Shown one piece after another: positions 1 to 9,683 of a DNA stretch of 64,000 nucleotides. Positions within the stretch are counted from its first letter, which is position 1; each line of letters starts with the position of its first letter. This DNA comes from Alphaproteobacteria bacterium (GTDB taxonomy: Bacteria > Pseudomonadota > Alphaproteobacteria > Rhodobacterales > Rhodobacteraceae). The notes under the pieces were generated by a model. It worked only from the letters and a program-made list of their open reading frames with translations, made no database searches and had not been told where the DNA came from. The stretch is taken from the NCBI GenBank assembly GCA_030427145.1, contig JAUHWT010000007.1, positions 124,001 to 188,000 of the forward strand, read 5' to 3'. Position numbers and translations under genes: made by a program.

Positions 1-612
1 GCGGTGATGTTTCTGGCGGGGGTCAGCCTGTGGTATTTTGGCACCGCGCTGGCCGCGGCCGTTGCGCTGGTGACAGCGGTTCTCAAGTCACAGGGGACGG
101 ACTGGCAACTTCTGAAGGACTACCAGTATCGCCGGATTTTCACCTTTCTCGACCCGTCCGCTGATCCGCTGGGGGCCGGTTATCACATCACCCAGGCCAA
201 GATCGCCATGGGCTCCGGCGGTCTCTCGGGACGTGGCTACATGCAGGGCACGCAGAGCCGTCTGAACTTCCTGCCGGAGAAGCATACGGACTTTATCTTC
301 ACGACCCTGGCGGAGGAATTTGGTTTTGTTGGGTCCACGGCCCTGCTGGGGCTTTACACGCTTGTAATCGTGTTCTGCATCTTTTCGGCCATATCGAACC
401 GCAACCGGTTCGGGGCGCTGCTCACGGGCGGGATTGCGGTGACGTTTTTCCTTTTCTTCGCGGTCAATATGGGCATGGTCATGGGCCTGATGCCGGTGGT
501 GGGTGTGCCGCTTCCGCTGGTCTCCTACGGGGGGTCCGCGATGCTGGTTCTGCTTGCGGCATTCGGACTTGTGCAGAGCGCCCATGTCCATCGGCCGAGA
601 ATAAGGGACTGA
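1..612 (+). CDS. rodA: Rod shape-determining protein RodA (C-terminal part)
   Basis: This is the C-terminal 203 residues of a SEDS-family polytopic membrane protein; the reading frame is open to the left edge, so the start lies outside the window. RodA is the peptidoglycan glycosyltransferase of the elongasome, acting in the inner membrane with PBP2 in lateral wall synthesis. Visible are at least four hydrophobic segments, the family motif with LPEKHTDFIF around visible residues 92-101, and the C-terminal PLVSYGGSAM signature near residues 173-182. FtsW is the paralogue alternative, but the short C-terminus and the PEKHTDFIF motif favour RodA. The stop is followed one base later by the next ATG, so the two genes are probably co-transcribed. 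Confidence 0.9.
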   Translation, partial: AVMFLAGVSLWYFGTALAAAVALVTAVLKSQGTDWQLLKDYQYRRIFTFLDPSADPLGAGYHITQAKIAMGSGGLSGRGYMQGTQSRLNFLPEKHTDFIFTTLAEEFGFVGSTALLGLYTLVIVFCIFSAISNRNRFGALLTGGIAVTFFLFFAVNMGMVMGLMPVVGVPLPLVSYGGSAMLVLLAAFGLVQSAHVHRPRIRD

Positions 613-613
613 C

Positions 614-1555
614 ATGACCACGACCGTACTGATGTGTCTGTCTCCGTCGGAAACGGCGGATTACAGTGATCTTATTGCGCCCGCCTGCCGCGAGGTTGGC
701 GTCGAGGCCCGCGCCGTCACGGTGCCGGATAATCCTGAAGATGTGGAGTTTGTGGTCGCAAGCCCGGCCGGAGAACTGCCGGATTTTTCGGCGCTGCCGA
801 ACCTGAAGGCGGTTTTGAGCATTTGGGCGGGTGTTGAGAAATTTATCGGAAACCCGCAACTGGCTGGTGTGCCGTTGTGTCGCATGGTGGATATCGGTTT
901 GACCGAGGCCATGCGGGAATATGTCACGGGCCATGTGATGCGCTATCACCTTGGCATGGATGCGCATTTTGAGGGGCAGGACGGCGTGTGGCGCAATGAT
1001 GTCCTGCCCCCGTTCGCCTCCAGCCGGTCGGTTGGCATTCTTGGCATGGGGGCGCTTGGCAGTGCCTGCGCCGAACAGCTGTTGGGCATTGGGTTCCGCG
1101 TCCACGGGTGGAGCCGACGCACGGCGAATGTGCCGGGCGTGACCTGTCGCAGTGGCCCGGAGGGATTGCGGGAAACGCTTGAGGCGTCGGAAATCCTCGT
1201 GACGCTTTTGCCGGACACGCCGTCTACCGAGAACACGCTCAATGCGGACACGTTGGCATGGCTGCCGAAAGCGGCGATGATTATCAATCCAGGACGTGGC
1301 CCGCTGATAGATGACGAGGCGCTTCTGGCAGCGCTGGACAGCGGTCAGGTCGGGCATGCCACGCTGGATGTATTCAGGCAGGAGCCGCTGCCTGTGGACC
1401 ATCCTTACTGGGCGCATTCGAAGGTGACGGTGACACCACACATTGCCGCGGCCACCCGTCCGGAAACGGCAGTCAAAACGCTGGCCGAGAATATCCGCCG
1501 GGGGTTGGCCGGTGAGGAACTGCTGTACCTCGTTGACCTGTCAGCCGGGTATTGA
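614..1555 (+). CDS. GhrA-like D-2-hydroxyacid dehydrogenase (glyoxylate/hydroxypyruvate reductase A type)
   Basis: A 313-residue NAD(P)-dependent 2-hydroxyacid dehydrogenase. The Rossmann fingerprint GILGMGALGSACAEQL lies near residues 136-151, followed by an SRR stretch at the end of strand 2 that suggests preference for NADPH. The catalytic region PGRGPLIDDEALLAAL and the late TPHIAAATRP (catalytic His) segment are present. Closest in layout to GhrA, which reduces glyoxylate and hydroxypyruvate; substrate is not provable from sequence. An AAGGGA Shine-Dalgarno precedes the ATG, which lies one base past the rodA stop; this rodA-dehydrogenase order is common in Rhodobacterales. Confidence 0.8.
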   Translation: MTTTVLMCLSPSETADYSDLIAPACREVGVEARAVTVPDNPEDVEFVVASPAGELPDFSALPNLKAVLSIWAGVEKFIGNPQLAGVPLCRMVDIGLTEAMREYVTGHVMRYHLGMDAHFEGQDGVWRNDVLPPFASSRSVGILGMGALGSACAEQLLGIGFRVHGWSRRTANVPGVTCRSGPEGLRETLEASEILVTLLPDTPSTENTLNADTLAWLPKAAMIINPGRGPLIDDEALLAALDSGQVGHATLDVFRQEPLPVDHPYWAHSKVTVTPHIAAATRPETAVKTLAENIRRGLAGEELLYLVDLSAGY

Positions 1556-1564
1556 GTTCTGGAA

Positions 1565-2350
1565 TCAGCGCAGAACCGGTGGCTTGTCGGGGTTCATACC
1601 GGGGGCAAGGGGTTTCAGTTTCTCGGGCTTGGACGGTTCGGGCAGATCAAACCGGATCGAAACGTCCTGAATGTGGCCGAGCGCGGGGCTGTCTTTTTCG
1701 AGAAAGGTTACGTCCAGGTCGGCCTCCGAGCTGCTGAACCGCACCGCCTCCGCCATCGCCGCCGCCACATCGGTCCGCGCTGGTTCGGGCACGGCCACGA
1801 GGCCAAGCATCAGGCGGCTGTCCGCGTTTGCAAACCCGGACTCAACCAGATGCGCCTCACCAATCAGATGCGCCATGGCGGCCAGTTTTGTGTCGAGCGC
1901 GTCGAGCAGGTCCTGGCTCAACCGGCCCGGTGTCGAAATGGTGTCGGGTTTCGCATCCTCGAGGTCCGGTGGCGCAACGAGGTTTTCCGCCAGCCAGTCA
2001 ATCGCCCCGGCGGGCAGCAGCGTTGAGGATGGCGCCACACCGAGGTTGAGCGCGACGCCGATATCCTGGCCCGCCAGCATTTCCACAAGACGCCGCCCGG
2101 CAAGTGCGATGTAGGGCGCCGGTTCGTCCAAGAACTCCGCAAGCCTGCCGTCGCGGTCAAACGCGAGGACAAACCGGCCATCGGCCAGATCCATGATGCG
2201 GGGCCGGACCGTTCCGCCGTCGGACTCGGTTTCCGTCAGAATGTAGAGTTCCGCGTCCATCACCCGTTCGAGAAACCGGTGGTGCAAACGTTCGTTGTCC
2301 GGCTCGGCCTCGTGGGCGAGATAGGTGAGGTCGACGGGGGTGTGGTCCAT
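1565..2350 (-). CDS. SseB-family protein
   Basis: A 261-residue cytosolic protein resembling the SseB N-terminal domain family: opening residues HEAEPDNERLHHRFLERVM, a segment reading out aspartates and FVLAFDRDGRLAEF near residues 58-71, and a second half with ALNLGVAPSS near 100-109. The biochemical role of non-pathogenicity SseB homologues is unknown. It ends 9 bp from the dehydrogenase stop in convergent orientation. No signal peptide or membrane segment is seen. Confidence 0.7.
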   Translation of the reverse strand: MDHTPVDLTYLAHEAEPDNERLHHRFLERVMDAELYILTETESDGGTVRPRIMDLADGRFVLAFDRDGRLAEFLDEPAPYIALAGRRLVEMLAGQDIGVALNLGVAPSSTLLPAGAIDWLAENLVAPPDLEDAKPDTISTPGRLSQDLLDALDTKLAAMAHLIGEAHLVESGFANADSRLMLGLVAVPEPARTDVAAAMAEAVRFSSSEADLDVTFLEKDSPALGHIQDVSIRFDLPEPSKPEKLKPLAPGMNPDKPPVLR

Positions 2351-2436
2351 AGCGCTGCTGTTTTCCTTCGGTCACCGCGACGGGTTAGAGGGTTTTGGGT
2401 TCAGGGGAAACCGCGAATTGTGAACTGGCACGGGGC

Positions 2437-3051
2437 CTAAGAAACCTCGCGGGCCTCCAGAAGGCTTGAAACCTTCTCCCGCAGTTTCGGGACCAGTTCC
2501 GTCTCGAACCACGGGTTTTTCTTCAACCAACCAGTGTTGCGCCAGGAGGGATGGGGCAGGGGCAGAAGGTGCGGCGACAGATCGGCGTGATTGCGCACGG
2601 TGTCGGTGACCGACCCGGCACGGTCGAGCGCCCATTTTTGGGCGTATCCGCCAATCAGAACGGTCAGCCGCACCTGGGGCATCGCCGCAATGACCTGGTC
2701 GTGCCAGGTTTCGCGGCAGACTTTGGGTGGTGGCAGGTCGGAGCCGTTGGCGGAGTAGCCTGGGAAACAGAACGCCATGGGCAGAACGGCAAAGCGGGAG
2801 CGGTCGTAAAATTCGTCCCGGGTGACGCCGAGCCAGTCCCGCAACCGGTCGCCCGATCTGTCGTCGAACGGGATGCCCGATTCATGAACGCGTGCGCCCG
2901 GCGCCTGACCGCACAGCAGCACGGGCGCCGTATCGGAGAGCCAGGCGACGGGTCGCGGTCTGTGCGCGGTTCGTGTGGCCGCGAAGCGCTGGGCACAGAT
3001 TTTGCAGTCCGTGATGCGCCGTGTCAGATGAGGCAGGGTTTCGGTGGTCAT
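2437..3051 (-). CDS. Uracil-DNA glycosylase superfamily protein
   Basis: A 204-residue member of the UDG fold. An N-terminal CKIC pair (near residues 16-19) is followed by the glycosylase motif GQAPGARVHESGIPF (near 48-62) and a C-terminal LPHPSWRN loop (near 168-175) typical of the leucine/HPS loop in these enzymes. Only two of the four cysteines expected for a family 4/5 iron-sulfur UDG are obvious, so this is a divergent subgroup and activity on uracil is inferred only from family. Transcribed leftwards, divergent from kdsA across about 100 bp. Confidence 0.75.
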   Translation of the reverse strand: MTTETLPHLTRRITDCKICAQRFAATRTAHRPRPVAWLSDTAPVLLCGQAPGARVHESGIPFDDRSGDRLRDWLGVTRDEFYDRSRFAVLPMAFCFPGYSANGSDLPPPKVCRETWHDQVIAAMPQVRLTVLIGGYAQKWALDRAGSVTDTVRNHADLSPHLLPLPHPSWRNTGWLKKNPWFETELVPKLREKVSSLLEAREVS

Positions 3052-3154
3052 ACCCTCAAACTGGGTATTCCGCGCCTGCGGTCAAGTCATCGCGCTTTAC
3101 CCCTGTACGCCTTCGCGCTAACGGTCGGTCAACGGGTTTCAAAGGGGATGAGCG

Positions 3155-3988
3155 ATGAGCACAGCAAAGGATGTCAGGATCGGGGATCTGACGGTGTCGA
3201 ACGCGGGGCCGCTCACGCTCATTGCGGGGCCGTGCCAGCTGGAAAGTCTGGATCATGCCCTGAAAATTGCCGAGCCGCTGGCGGAAGCCTGTCGGAAAAA
3301 CGGTACCGGTTTCATTTTCAAGTCCTCGTATGACAAGGCCAACCGGACCTCGCTAAACGCGACGCGTGGTCTTGGCATGGATGAGGGACTGCGGGTGTTG
3401 CAGACCGTGCGGGAGCGTATTGGCTGTCCGGTGATTACGGATGTGCATTCGGCCGATCAGTGCGCGCCGGTGGCCGAAGCGGTTGATGTATTGCAGATCC
3501 CGGCGTTTCTCTGCCGTCAGACGGACCTGCTGCTGGCCGCGGGCAACACCGGGGTCGCGATCAATGTCAAAAAGGGGCAGTTTCTGGCGCCATGGGACAT
3601 GCCGAATGTGGCAGCCAAAATCGCCTCAACCGGCAATGAGCGGATCATGCTCTGCGAGCGGGGTTCCTCGTTTGGCTACAACACGCTGGTTGCGGACATG
3701 CGCAGCCTGCCGACCATGGCGGAAACCGGTTATCCGGTTGTGATGGACGCAACCCATTCGGTGCAGCAGCCTGGAGGCAAGGGCGGCTCGTCCGGTGGCC
3801 AGCGCGAGTTTGCGCCGGTCATGGCCCGCGCGGCGGTGGCGATTGGTGTGGCGGCGGTGTTCATCGAGACGCATGAGGACCCGGACCACGCGCCCTCTGA
3901 TGGCCCGAACATGATCCATCTGGACCAGATGCCGGCCCTGATCGCGGAACTGATGCGGTTTGATGAACTGGCGAAGGCGCGGGTTTAA
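3155..3988 (+). CDS. kdsA: 3-deoxy-8-phosphooctulonate synthase (KdsA)
   Basis: A 277-residue enzyme condensing phosphoenolpyruvate with arabinose 5-phosphate to KDO 8-phosphate for lipopolysaccharide inner core. Family hallmarks are IAGPCQLES near residue 24-32, [10 protein letters not shown] near 55-64, the [13 protein letters not shown] segment near 139-151, and [11 protein letters not shown] near 199-209. The start is chosen on AAAGGGGA spaced 6-7 bases before ATG. It is a stand-alone transcription unit ended by the terminator at 4024-4062. Confidence 0.95.
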   Translation: MSTAKDVRIGDLTVSNAGPLTLIAGPCQLESLDHALKIAEPLAEACRKNGTGFIFKSSYDKANRTSLNATRGLGMDEGLRVLQTVRERIGCPVITDVHSADQCAPVAEAVDVLQIPAFLCRQTDLLLAAGNTGVAINVKKGQFLAPWDMPNVAAKIASTGNERIMLCERGSSFGYNTLVADMRSLPTMAETGYPVVMDATHSVQQPGGKGGSSGGQREFAPVMARAAVAIGVAAVFIETHEDPDHAPSDGPNMIHLDQMPALIAELMRFDELAKARV

Positions 3989-4023
3989 CCGGAGAAACCA
4001 GGCTGCCCTTCGTAAGGTATCTT

Positions 4024-4062
4024 GCCGCCCGGCCCGTGAAGGGGCCGGGCGGCTTTTTTTGT
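4024..4062 (+). terminator. Rho-independent terminator of kdsA
   Basis: A perfect 12-bp GC stem (4024-4035 with 4042-4053), hexanucleotide loop, followed by seven T residues and a further GTTTTATTT. It lies 35 bp after the kdsA stop and abuts the stop of the convergent transporter gene. Confidence 0.9.
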
Positions 4063-4063
4063 T

Positions 4064-5723
4064 TTATTTGCCGAGGCGCCGTTCCGCCGTCAGACCTTTG
4101 GCGATCGCGATGCACATCAGGAGCAGAACGATCGTGAAGGGCAGACCGGTGGAAATGACCATGGACTGAAGCGACTGCAAACCGCCCGCGCTCAGAAGCA
4201 GCACGATGGCAACCGCGCCCTCAAAGATGCACCAGAAGGCGCGCTGGGGAACCGGCGCGTCGATCTTGCCGCCCGCCGTGATGGTGTCGATGACCAGCGA
4301 ACCGGAGTCCGACGAGGTCACGAAGAACACGATCACGAGGATGATACCCACAAGGGATGTGATCCCGGCCAGTGGCAGAACATCGAGCATCTTAAAGAGC
4401 TTCAGTTCCAGGTTGGCGTCCTGCGCAACGGTGTAGCCGTCATTGACGACCTGGTGCAGGGCGGTGCCGCCGAAGACGGACATCCAGAGCACACAGACCA
4501 TGGAGGGGATCAGGAGAACGCAGACCACGAATTCCCGGACCGTGCGGCCACGGCTGACGCGGGCGATGAACATGCCCACGAACGGTGACCAGCTGATCCA
4601 CCAGGCCCAGTAGAACGAGGTCCAGCCCTGCATGAAGTTGACATCCTCACGACCCAGCGGATTGGACAGGGACGGCAGGTACTCAATATACGCGAAGAGC
4701 GAACTGACGAAGAGCTTCAGCAGGTAGATCGTAGGTCCAACCAGAAGCACGAACAGAAGCAGCAGGAGCGCCAGACCCATATTCAGCTCGGAGAGCACCT
4801 TAACCCCGCCATCAAGGCCACGCACAACTGACACCAGTGCGACGGCGGTGATGACGGAAATCAGGACAACTTCCGTGGTTGGTCCGATCGGCAGGCCGAA
4901 AAGTTCATTCAGTCCGGCATTTGCCTGGGTTGCTCCGAAGCCGAGCGATGTGGCGAGGCCGAAAAGCGTGGCAAAAACCGCAAGGATATCGATGACGTGG
5001 CCAACCCAGCCCCATACGGCGTCGCCGAAGATGGGGTGGAAAGCGGAGCGGATCGTCAGCGGCAAGCCCTGGTTGTAGGAGAAAAGAGCCAGCGCCAGGG
5101 CCACAACGGCGTAGATCGCCCAGGGATGCAGGCCCCAGTGGAATATGGTCGCGGCCATGCCGAGGCGCACGGCGGCAGCTTCATCCCCCTGTGCGCCTCC
5201 CAGAGGTGCCCAGTCAGTGCGCAGGCCGTTTTCGACCGCCGTACCACCTATCGCGGAAGAATAGTGGCTCATGGGCTCGGACACGCCGTAGAACATGAGA
5301 CCGATACCCATACCGGCGGCGAACAGCATCGCGAACCAGCCGATATAGGAATAATCCGGCACGGCCTCACTGCCGCCCAAGCGCACGTTGCCCCAGGGTG
5401 TGACGATGAGCAGAAGGCAGAACAGCACGAAGATATTGGCGGCACCAAGGAAGAACCAGTCAAACCCCTTGGTGACGGCGCTGAACAGCCAGGAAAACAG
5501 GGCTCCAGCCTGTTCGGGCAGGGCCAGGGCGTAGAACACGAACGCCACGATACAGGCGCCCGAGACCACGAAGACCGGATTGTGGATGTCGAAACCGATG
5601 GGACCCAGGGTGCCCTCAACGTTGTCCTGACCGATTTCGTAATCGGTATCGATGAGATGTACGGCGCCTTCCGGTTGCGGAATTCCTTCAGGGCTGACGC
5701 CCTCCTGAGACTCTTCCGTCATG
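4064..5723 (-). CDS. BCCT-family betaine/carnitine/choline-type transporter
   Basis: A 552-residue polytopic inner-membrane carrier of the BCCT family, which takes up quaternary ammonium or sulfonium compounds with Na+ or H+. Seen are about twelve hydrophobic segments, the GMGIGLMFYGVSEPM segment after TM2-3, and the family signature around FYWAWWISWSPFVGMFIAR. The start at 5723 is set by AAAGGAGG at 5728-5735; an upstream TTG in frame would place the Shine-Dalgarno inside the protein. It follows the universal stress gene by 39 bp on the same strand, so they are probably one operon. Substrate (glycine betaine, choline, DMSP) cannot be read from sequence. Confidence 0.9.
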
Positions 5724-5762
5724 AGGCCTCCTTTCAATTATTCTTTGCGTTTCGTGTTTTGG

Positions 5763-6179
5763 TCAGTCGCGGACCAGCATTACGGATACGGGGCTGTGGG
5801 CCGCGATATGCGCGCCGTGACCCGACCAGACATAGTCGCTTACATTGGGAACGTGACTTGCCATGATCACGAGATCCGCCCCGAGTTTTTCCACAGCCGC
5901 TTCCAGTTCCCGGTTCATCTGGGCGCTTGGGTCATGGCTGATGATGGTGTGGCTCGAGGTGGTGATGCCCCGGGATTCGCCCTGTTCACCGGCGAATGCC
6001 GTGAGCTTTTGGGTGTATTCCTCAGGCGTACGGGCGATCCCGCCCGGGGTGGATGTGGTCACCCCGACATAGCAGACCTCGGCACCGTGCTGGCTGGCCA
6101 TGTCCGCGGCCACCCCAAGGGCCTTCGACAAACGGTCCGCATGGGTAAGGTCAACCGGTACAACTATTTTTTTGAACAT
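5763..6179 (-). CDS. Universal stress protein, UspA family
   Basis: A 138-residue UspA-fold protein beginning MFKKIVVPVDLTHADR and ending with the glycine-rich nucleotide-loop region and PVSVMLVRD. The open frame continues upstream to 6383 but the start at 6179 has an AGGAGGG Shine-Dalgarno (6183-6189) at ideal spacing and matches the family's usual length. First gene of an apparent two-gene operon with the BCCT transporter; USP genes are often paired with transporters whose activity they modulate. Confidence 0.85.
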   Translation of the reverse strand: MFKKIVVPVDLTHADRLSKALGVAADMASQHGAEVCYVGVTTSTPGGIARTPEEYTQKLTAFAGEQGESRGITTSSHTIISHDPSAQMNRELEAAVEKLGADLVIMASHVPNVSDYVWSGHGAHIAAHSPVSVMLVRD

Positions 6180-6562
6180 TGTCCCTCCTGTTTCCGACAG
6201 GTGTGCAAAGCAGCGACCCGTCCGTTTCCGGGTATTGAAAATCCGCTCGGGAGAAGTTCCGGGCGAAAGTCCGTTCCGTGAATTTGGAGTCCGTAACTGC
6301 GACTCCCCGGTCGGTGAGTGTCGCACGTTGGACATGGGGGTGCAAACACTACTAATGGACCATGTAGGCGGAACTACTTGCAAACTGGTCGTGTTTTCTC
6401 ACGATCAGGCCGGTTGCGGGCATGCGCGCACCGTAAAAGGCGCGACGGCTCTGGTGGCCGCGGTTTCGTTGACAAATAAAAGTTGCCGGAATCAGAAGTC
6501 GGATACCCGAATATTTCGGCTTGGCTTCCCGCAGGCCCGGTTTTGAACCTGCGGGGTATTGA
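6180..6562. other. 383-bp intergenic region between ileS 3' end and usp operon
   Basis: No supported gene. It must hold the promoter of the usp-BCCT operon. Near the ileS end there is an 8-bp GC inverted repeat (6528-6535 with 6548-6555, 12-base loop) that starts 7 bp past the ileS stop; it lacks a T-run on either strand, so it is a stem-loop at the ileS 3' end rather than a canonical terminator. No FNR box or tRNA was recognised. Confidence 0.5.
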
Positions 6563-9484
6563 CTAGGCCGTGACCGCCGCTCCGCTCAGCGCGGTGTCGC
6601 AGCGGCCGCAAACGCCTGGATGTTCGTGCGTTCCGACATCGGGCAGGATTTTCCAGCATCGTGCGCATTTTTCGCCGCTGGCCCGTCCGGGAACCACGGC
6701 AATGCCGGGAATTTCCGGCAGAGTGAAGGCCGTGTCCGGTGCCGGCTCATCGGTGAGCGTCACGTCGGATGTGATGCAGATATCCTCGAAACTGGTCGTC
6801 CGCAGCAGGTCCAGCGTCTCCGCGTCAGTTACGTGAACCGTAGGTGCGGCCTCCAGACTCGATCCGATGCGTTTCTCGGTCCGCTCAACTTCCAGCGCCC
6901 CAGTAACCGTCCGGCGAACGGTGCGGATTTTGGTCCATTTGGCCGCGAGTTCCGCATCCTTCCAGGCCGCCGGAGTATCCGGGAAATCCTGTAGGTGAAC
7001 GGAGCTGTCATCACCCGGGAAGCGCGTCAGCCAGACATCCTCCATCGTGAAACACAGGATCGGAGCCAGCCATGTGGTCAGACGGTGGAAGATGAGGTCG
7101 AGCACCGTGCGGCAGGCCCTGCGGCGCGGGCTGTCCTCACCGTCGCAGTACAGCGCGTCCTTGCGGATGTCGAAGTAAAACGCCGAACATTCCAGGGTGC
7201 AGAACTGGAACAGCCGCTCATAGACCTGACGGAAGTCGAAGGAGGCGTAGCCCTCGCGCACCACCGCGTCGAGTTCCGCCAGACGGTGCAGCATGAAGCG
7301 TTCAAGCTCCGGCATGTCGGCCGGTTCAATGCGCTCCGCATCCGAGAAACCGTCCAGCGCGCCGAGCATGAACCGCATGGTGTTGCGCAGGCGGCGGTAG
7401 CTGTCGGCGGTGCCCTTGATAATTTCCGGGCCGATCCGCTGGTCGGCGGTGTAATCGGTCTGGGCCACCCAGAGGCGGAGAATGTCGGCGCCGTACTGTT
7501 TGATTACATCCTGCGGCGCGATGGTGTTGCCCAGGGACTTGGACATTTTCATGCCCTTCTCATCCAAGGTGAAACCATGCGTCACGACATTGCGGTAGGG
7601 CGCGCGGCCCAGGGTGCCGCAGGCCTGGAGCAGGGAGGAATGGAACCAGCCGCGATGCTGGTCGGTGCCCTCCATGTAGACGTCCGCGATGCCGTCCTCC
7701 GTGCCATCCTCTCGGTCGCGCAGGACAAAGGCGTGGGTCGAGCCTGAGTCGAACCAGACGTCGAGAATGTCGGTGACCTGGTCGAAGTCTTCCGGTTTGT
7801 GGTCGCTGCCCAGGAAACGTTCCTTGGCACCCTCGGCATACCAGGCGTCGGCCCCCTCGGTTTCAATCGCGTCCACGATGCGGGCGTTGACCGCCGGATC
7901 GCGCAGCAGGAAGTCGGGGTCGGTCGGCAGTTTGTCCTTCCGCGTGAAGCAGGTGAGCGGCACACCCCAGGCGCGCTGGCGCGAGAGCACCCAGTCGGGC
8001 CGCGCCTCCATCATCGAGTGCAGGCGGTTGCGGCCGGTTTTCGGCGTCCATGTCACAAGCTGGTCGATGGAGGCGAGGGCACGCTCGCGGATGGTTTTGC
8101 CGTAAGTGTCCTGACCGTCGCCCACCTCACGGTCGATGGCGGCGAACCACTGCGGCGTGTTGCGGTAGATGACCGGCGCCTTGGAGCGCCAGGAGTGGGG
8201 GTAGGAGTGCTTGATCTTACCCCGTGCAAACAGCCCACCAACTTCGACCAGCTTGTCGATGACGGTTTTGTTGGCATCGCCCTCACCGCCCTTGCGGTTG
8301 AGGATGTACTTGCCGCCGAAGAAGGGCAGGTCGGCCCGGAAACCGCCATCCTCCATCACGTTGTAGGTGATGACCTCGTCAAGCATGTTCAGGTCGCGGT
8401 AAAGCTCATATTCCTCAAGACCGTGGGACGGGGCGCAGTGAACGAAGCCCGTGCCCTCGTCATCGGTGACGAAATCGGCGGCGCGGAAGTCGCGCGGGTC
8501 GTCCCATTCGCCGTTGGAGCCTTCCGCGTTGGCCAGCGGGTGGTGCAGCGACGTGCCCGACAGGTCGCCCGCATCGCTGACACGGGTGTATTCGGTGACG
8601 CGGGCCTTCGCAAAAACGCCCTCGGCCAGTTTGTCCGCGATGATGTAGCGTTCGCCGGCGGTGACCCAGTTGTCCTCCGGCGCGTCCGTTACCTCATAAA
8701 CGCCGTAAGAAATATCGGCGGAATACACGACGGCCTTGTTGGACGGGATGGTCCAGGGTGTGGTGGTCCAGATGACCACGCTGGCGTCTTTCAAAGCGTC
8801 ATTACCGGTTTCCGCAACCGGGAACTTCACCCAGATCGTGAAGCTTTCCTTGTCGTGATACTCCACCTCCGCCTCGGCCAGCGCGGTCTTCTCCACCGGG
8901 GACCACATGACCGGTTTGGAGCCCTGATACAGGGTGCCGTTCATGAGGAACTTCATGAATTCCTCGGCGATCACCCGTTCCGCGTGGAAATCCATGGTCA
9001 GGTACGGATCGGCCCAGTTGCCGGTGACGCCGAGGCGTTTGAACTCCTCGCGCTGCACGTCGACCCAGCCTTCGGCGAATTTCCGGCATTCGGCGCGGAA
9101 ATCGTTGATGGGGACCTCGTCCTTGTTGCGACCTTTTTTGCGGTACTGCTCCTCGATCTTCCATTCAATCGGCAGGCCGTGACAGTCCCAACCGGGGACG
9201 TAGCGGGAATCAAAGCCCATCATCTGATGGGAGCGGACGATCATGTCCTTGATGGTTTTGTTGAGCGCGTGCCCGATATGCAGGTTGCCGTTGGCGTAGG
9301 GAGGGCCGTCATGGAGAACGAAGGGTTTGCGGCCTCCGGCGGTCTCGCGCAGACGGTCATAGACGCCGATTTTTGCCCAGTGATCCAGCCATTCGGGCTC
9401 ACGTTTGGGAAGGCCCGCGCGCATGGGAAAATCGGTTTTGGGCAGAAAGAGCGTGTCTTTGTAGTTTGGGGTTTCGGCACTCAT
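6563..9484 (-). CDS. ileS: Isoleucyl-tRNA synthetase
   Basis: A 973-residue class I synthetase charging tRNA-Ile. HIGH is at residues 69-72, the editing (CP1) domain includes GTGFVHCAPSHG near 345-356, KMSKS lies near 645-649, and a C-terminal zinc module has CARCWK and CGRC cysteine pairs near residues 938-961. Length agrees with bacterial zinc-type IleRS. Transcribed leftwards; no close operon partner on the 5' side. Confidence 0.97.
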   Translation of the reverse strand: MSAETPNYKDTLFLPKTDFPMRAGLPKREPEWLDHWAKIGVYDRLRETAGGRKPFVLHDGPPYANGNLHIGHALNKTIKDMIVRSHQMMGFDSRYVPGWDCHGLPIEWKIEEQYRKKGRNKDEVPINDFRAECRKFAEGWVDVQREEFKRLGVTGNWADPYLTMDFHAERVIAEEFMKFLMNGTLYQGSKPVMWSPVEKTALAEAEVEYHDKESFTIWVKFPVAETGNDALKDASVVIWTTTPWTIPSNKAVVYSADISYGVYEVTDAPEDNWVTAGERYIIADKLAEGVFAKARVTEYTRVSDAGDLSGTSLHHPLANAEGSNGEWDDPRDFRAADFVTDDEGTGFVHCAPSHGLEEYELYRDLNMLDEVITYNVMEDGGFRADLPFFGGKYILNRKGGEGDANKTVIDKLVEVGGLFARGKIKHSYPHSWRSKAPVIYRNTPQWFAAIDREVGDGQDTYGKTIRERALASIDQLVTWTPKTGRNRLHSMMEARPDWVLSRQRAWGVPLTCFTRKDKLPTDPDFLLRDPAVNARIVDAIETEGADAWYAEGAKERFLGSDHKPEDFDQVTDILDVWFDSGSTHAFVLRDREDGTEDGIADVYMEGTDQHRGWFHSSLLQACGTLGRAPYRNVVTHGFTLDEKGMKMSKSLGNTIAPQDVIKQYGADILRLWVAQTDYTADQRIGPEIIKGTADSYRRLRNTMRFMLGALDGFSDAERIEPADMPELERFMLHRLAELDAVVREGYASFDFRQVYERLFQFCTLECSAFYFDIRKDALYCDGEDSPRRRACRTVLDLIFHRLTTWLAPILCFTMEDVWLTRFPGDDSSVHLQDFPDTPAAWKDAELAAKWTKIRTVRRTVTGALEVERTEKRIGSSLEAAPTVHVTDAETLDLLRTTSFEDICITSDVTLTDEPAPDTAFTLPEIPGIAVVPGRASGEKCARCWKILPDVGTHEHPGVCGRCDTALSGAAVTA

Positions 9485-9683
9485 CGGGGAAAATCCGTGT
9501 CAGAAGATATCAGGTGGTTGGCGCAACGGGGGAAACGGCTGCCCTGATGCCTCAGAGAGCCGCGGTGGTAATTCGTATAGCCTGTGACCTGATATGGAAC
9601 ATGGGCTGGGGTATAACGGCGCGGCGGTGGTGCATCAATGCGCTTTTTTCGGGTTCCGCCGCGAGGCAGGAGGACGGTCCGGG

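Noticed and set aside
6528..6555. Intrinsic terminator of ileS
   Set aside because: There is an 8-bp GC hairpin but no U-run on the minus strand, so it is noted only as a stem-loop.
7799..9547. 582-codon plus-strand open frame
   Set aside because: Shadow of ileS; no recognisable domain and ileS motifs are on the opposite strand.
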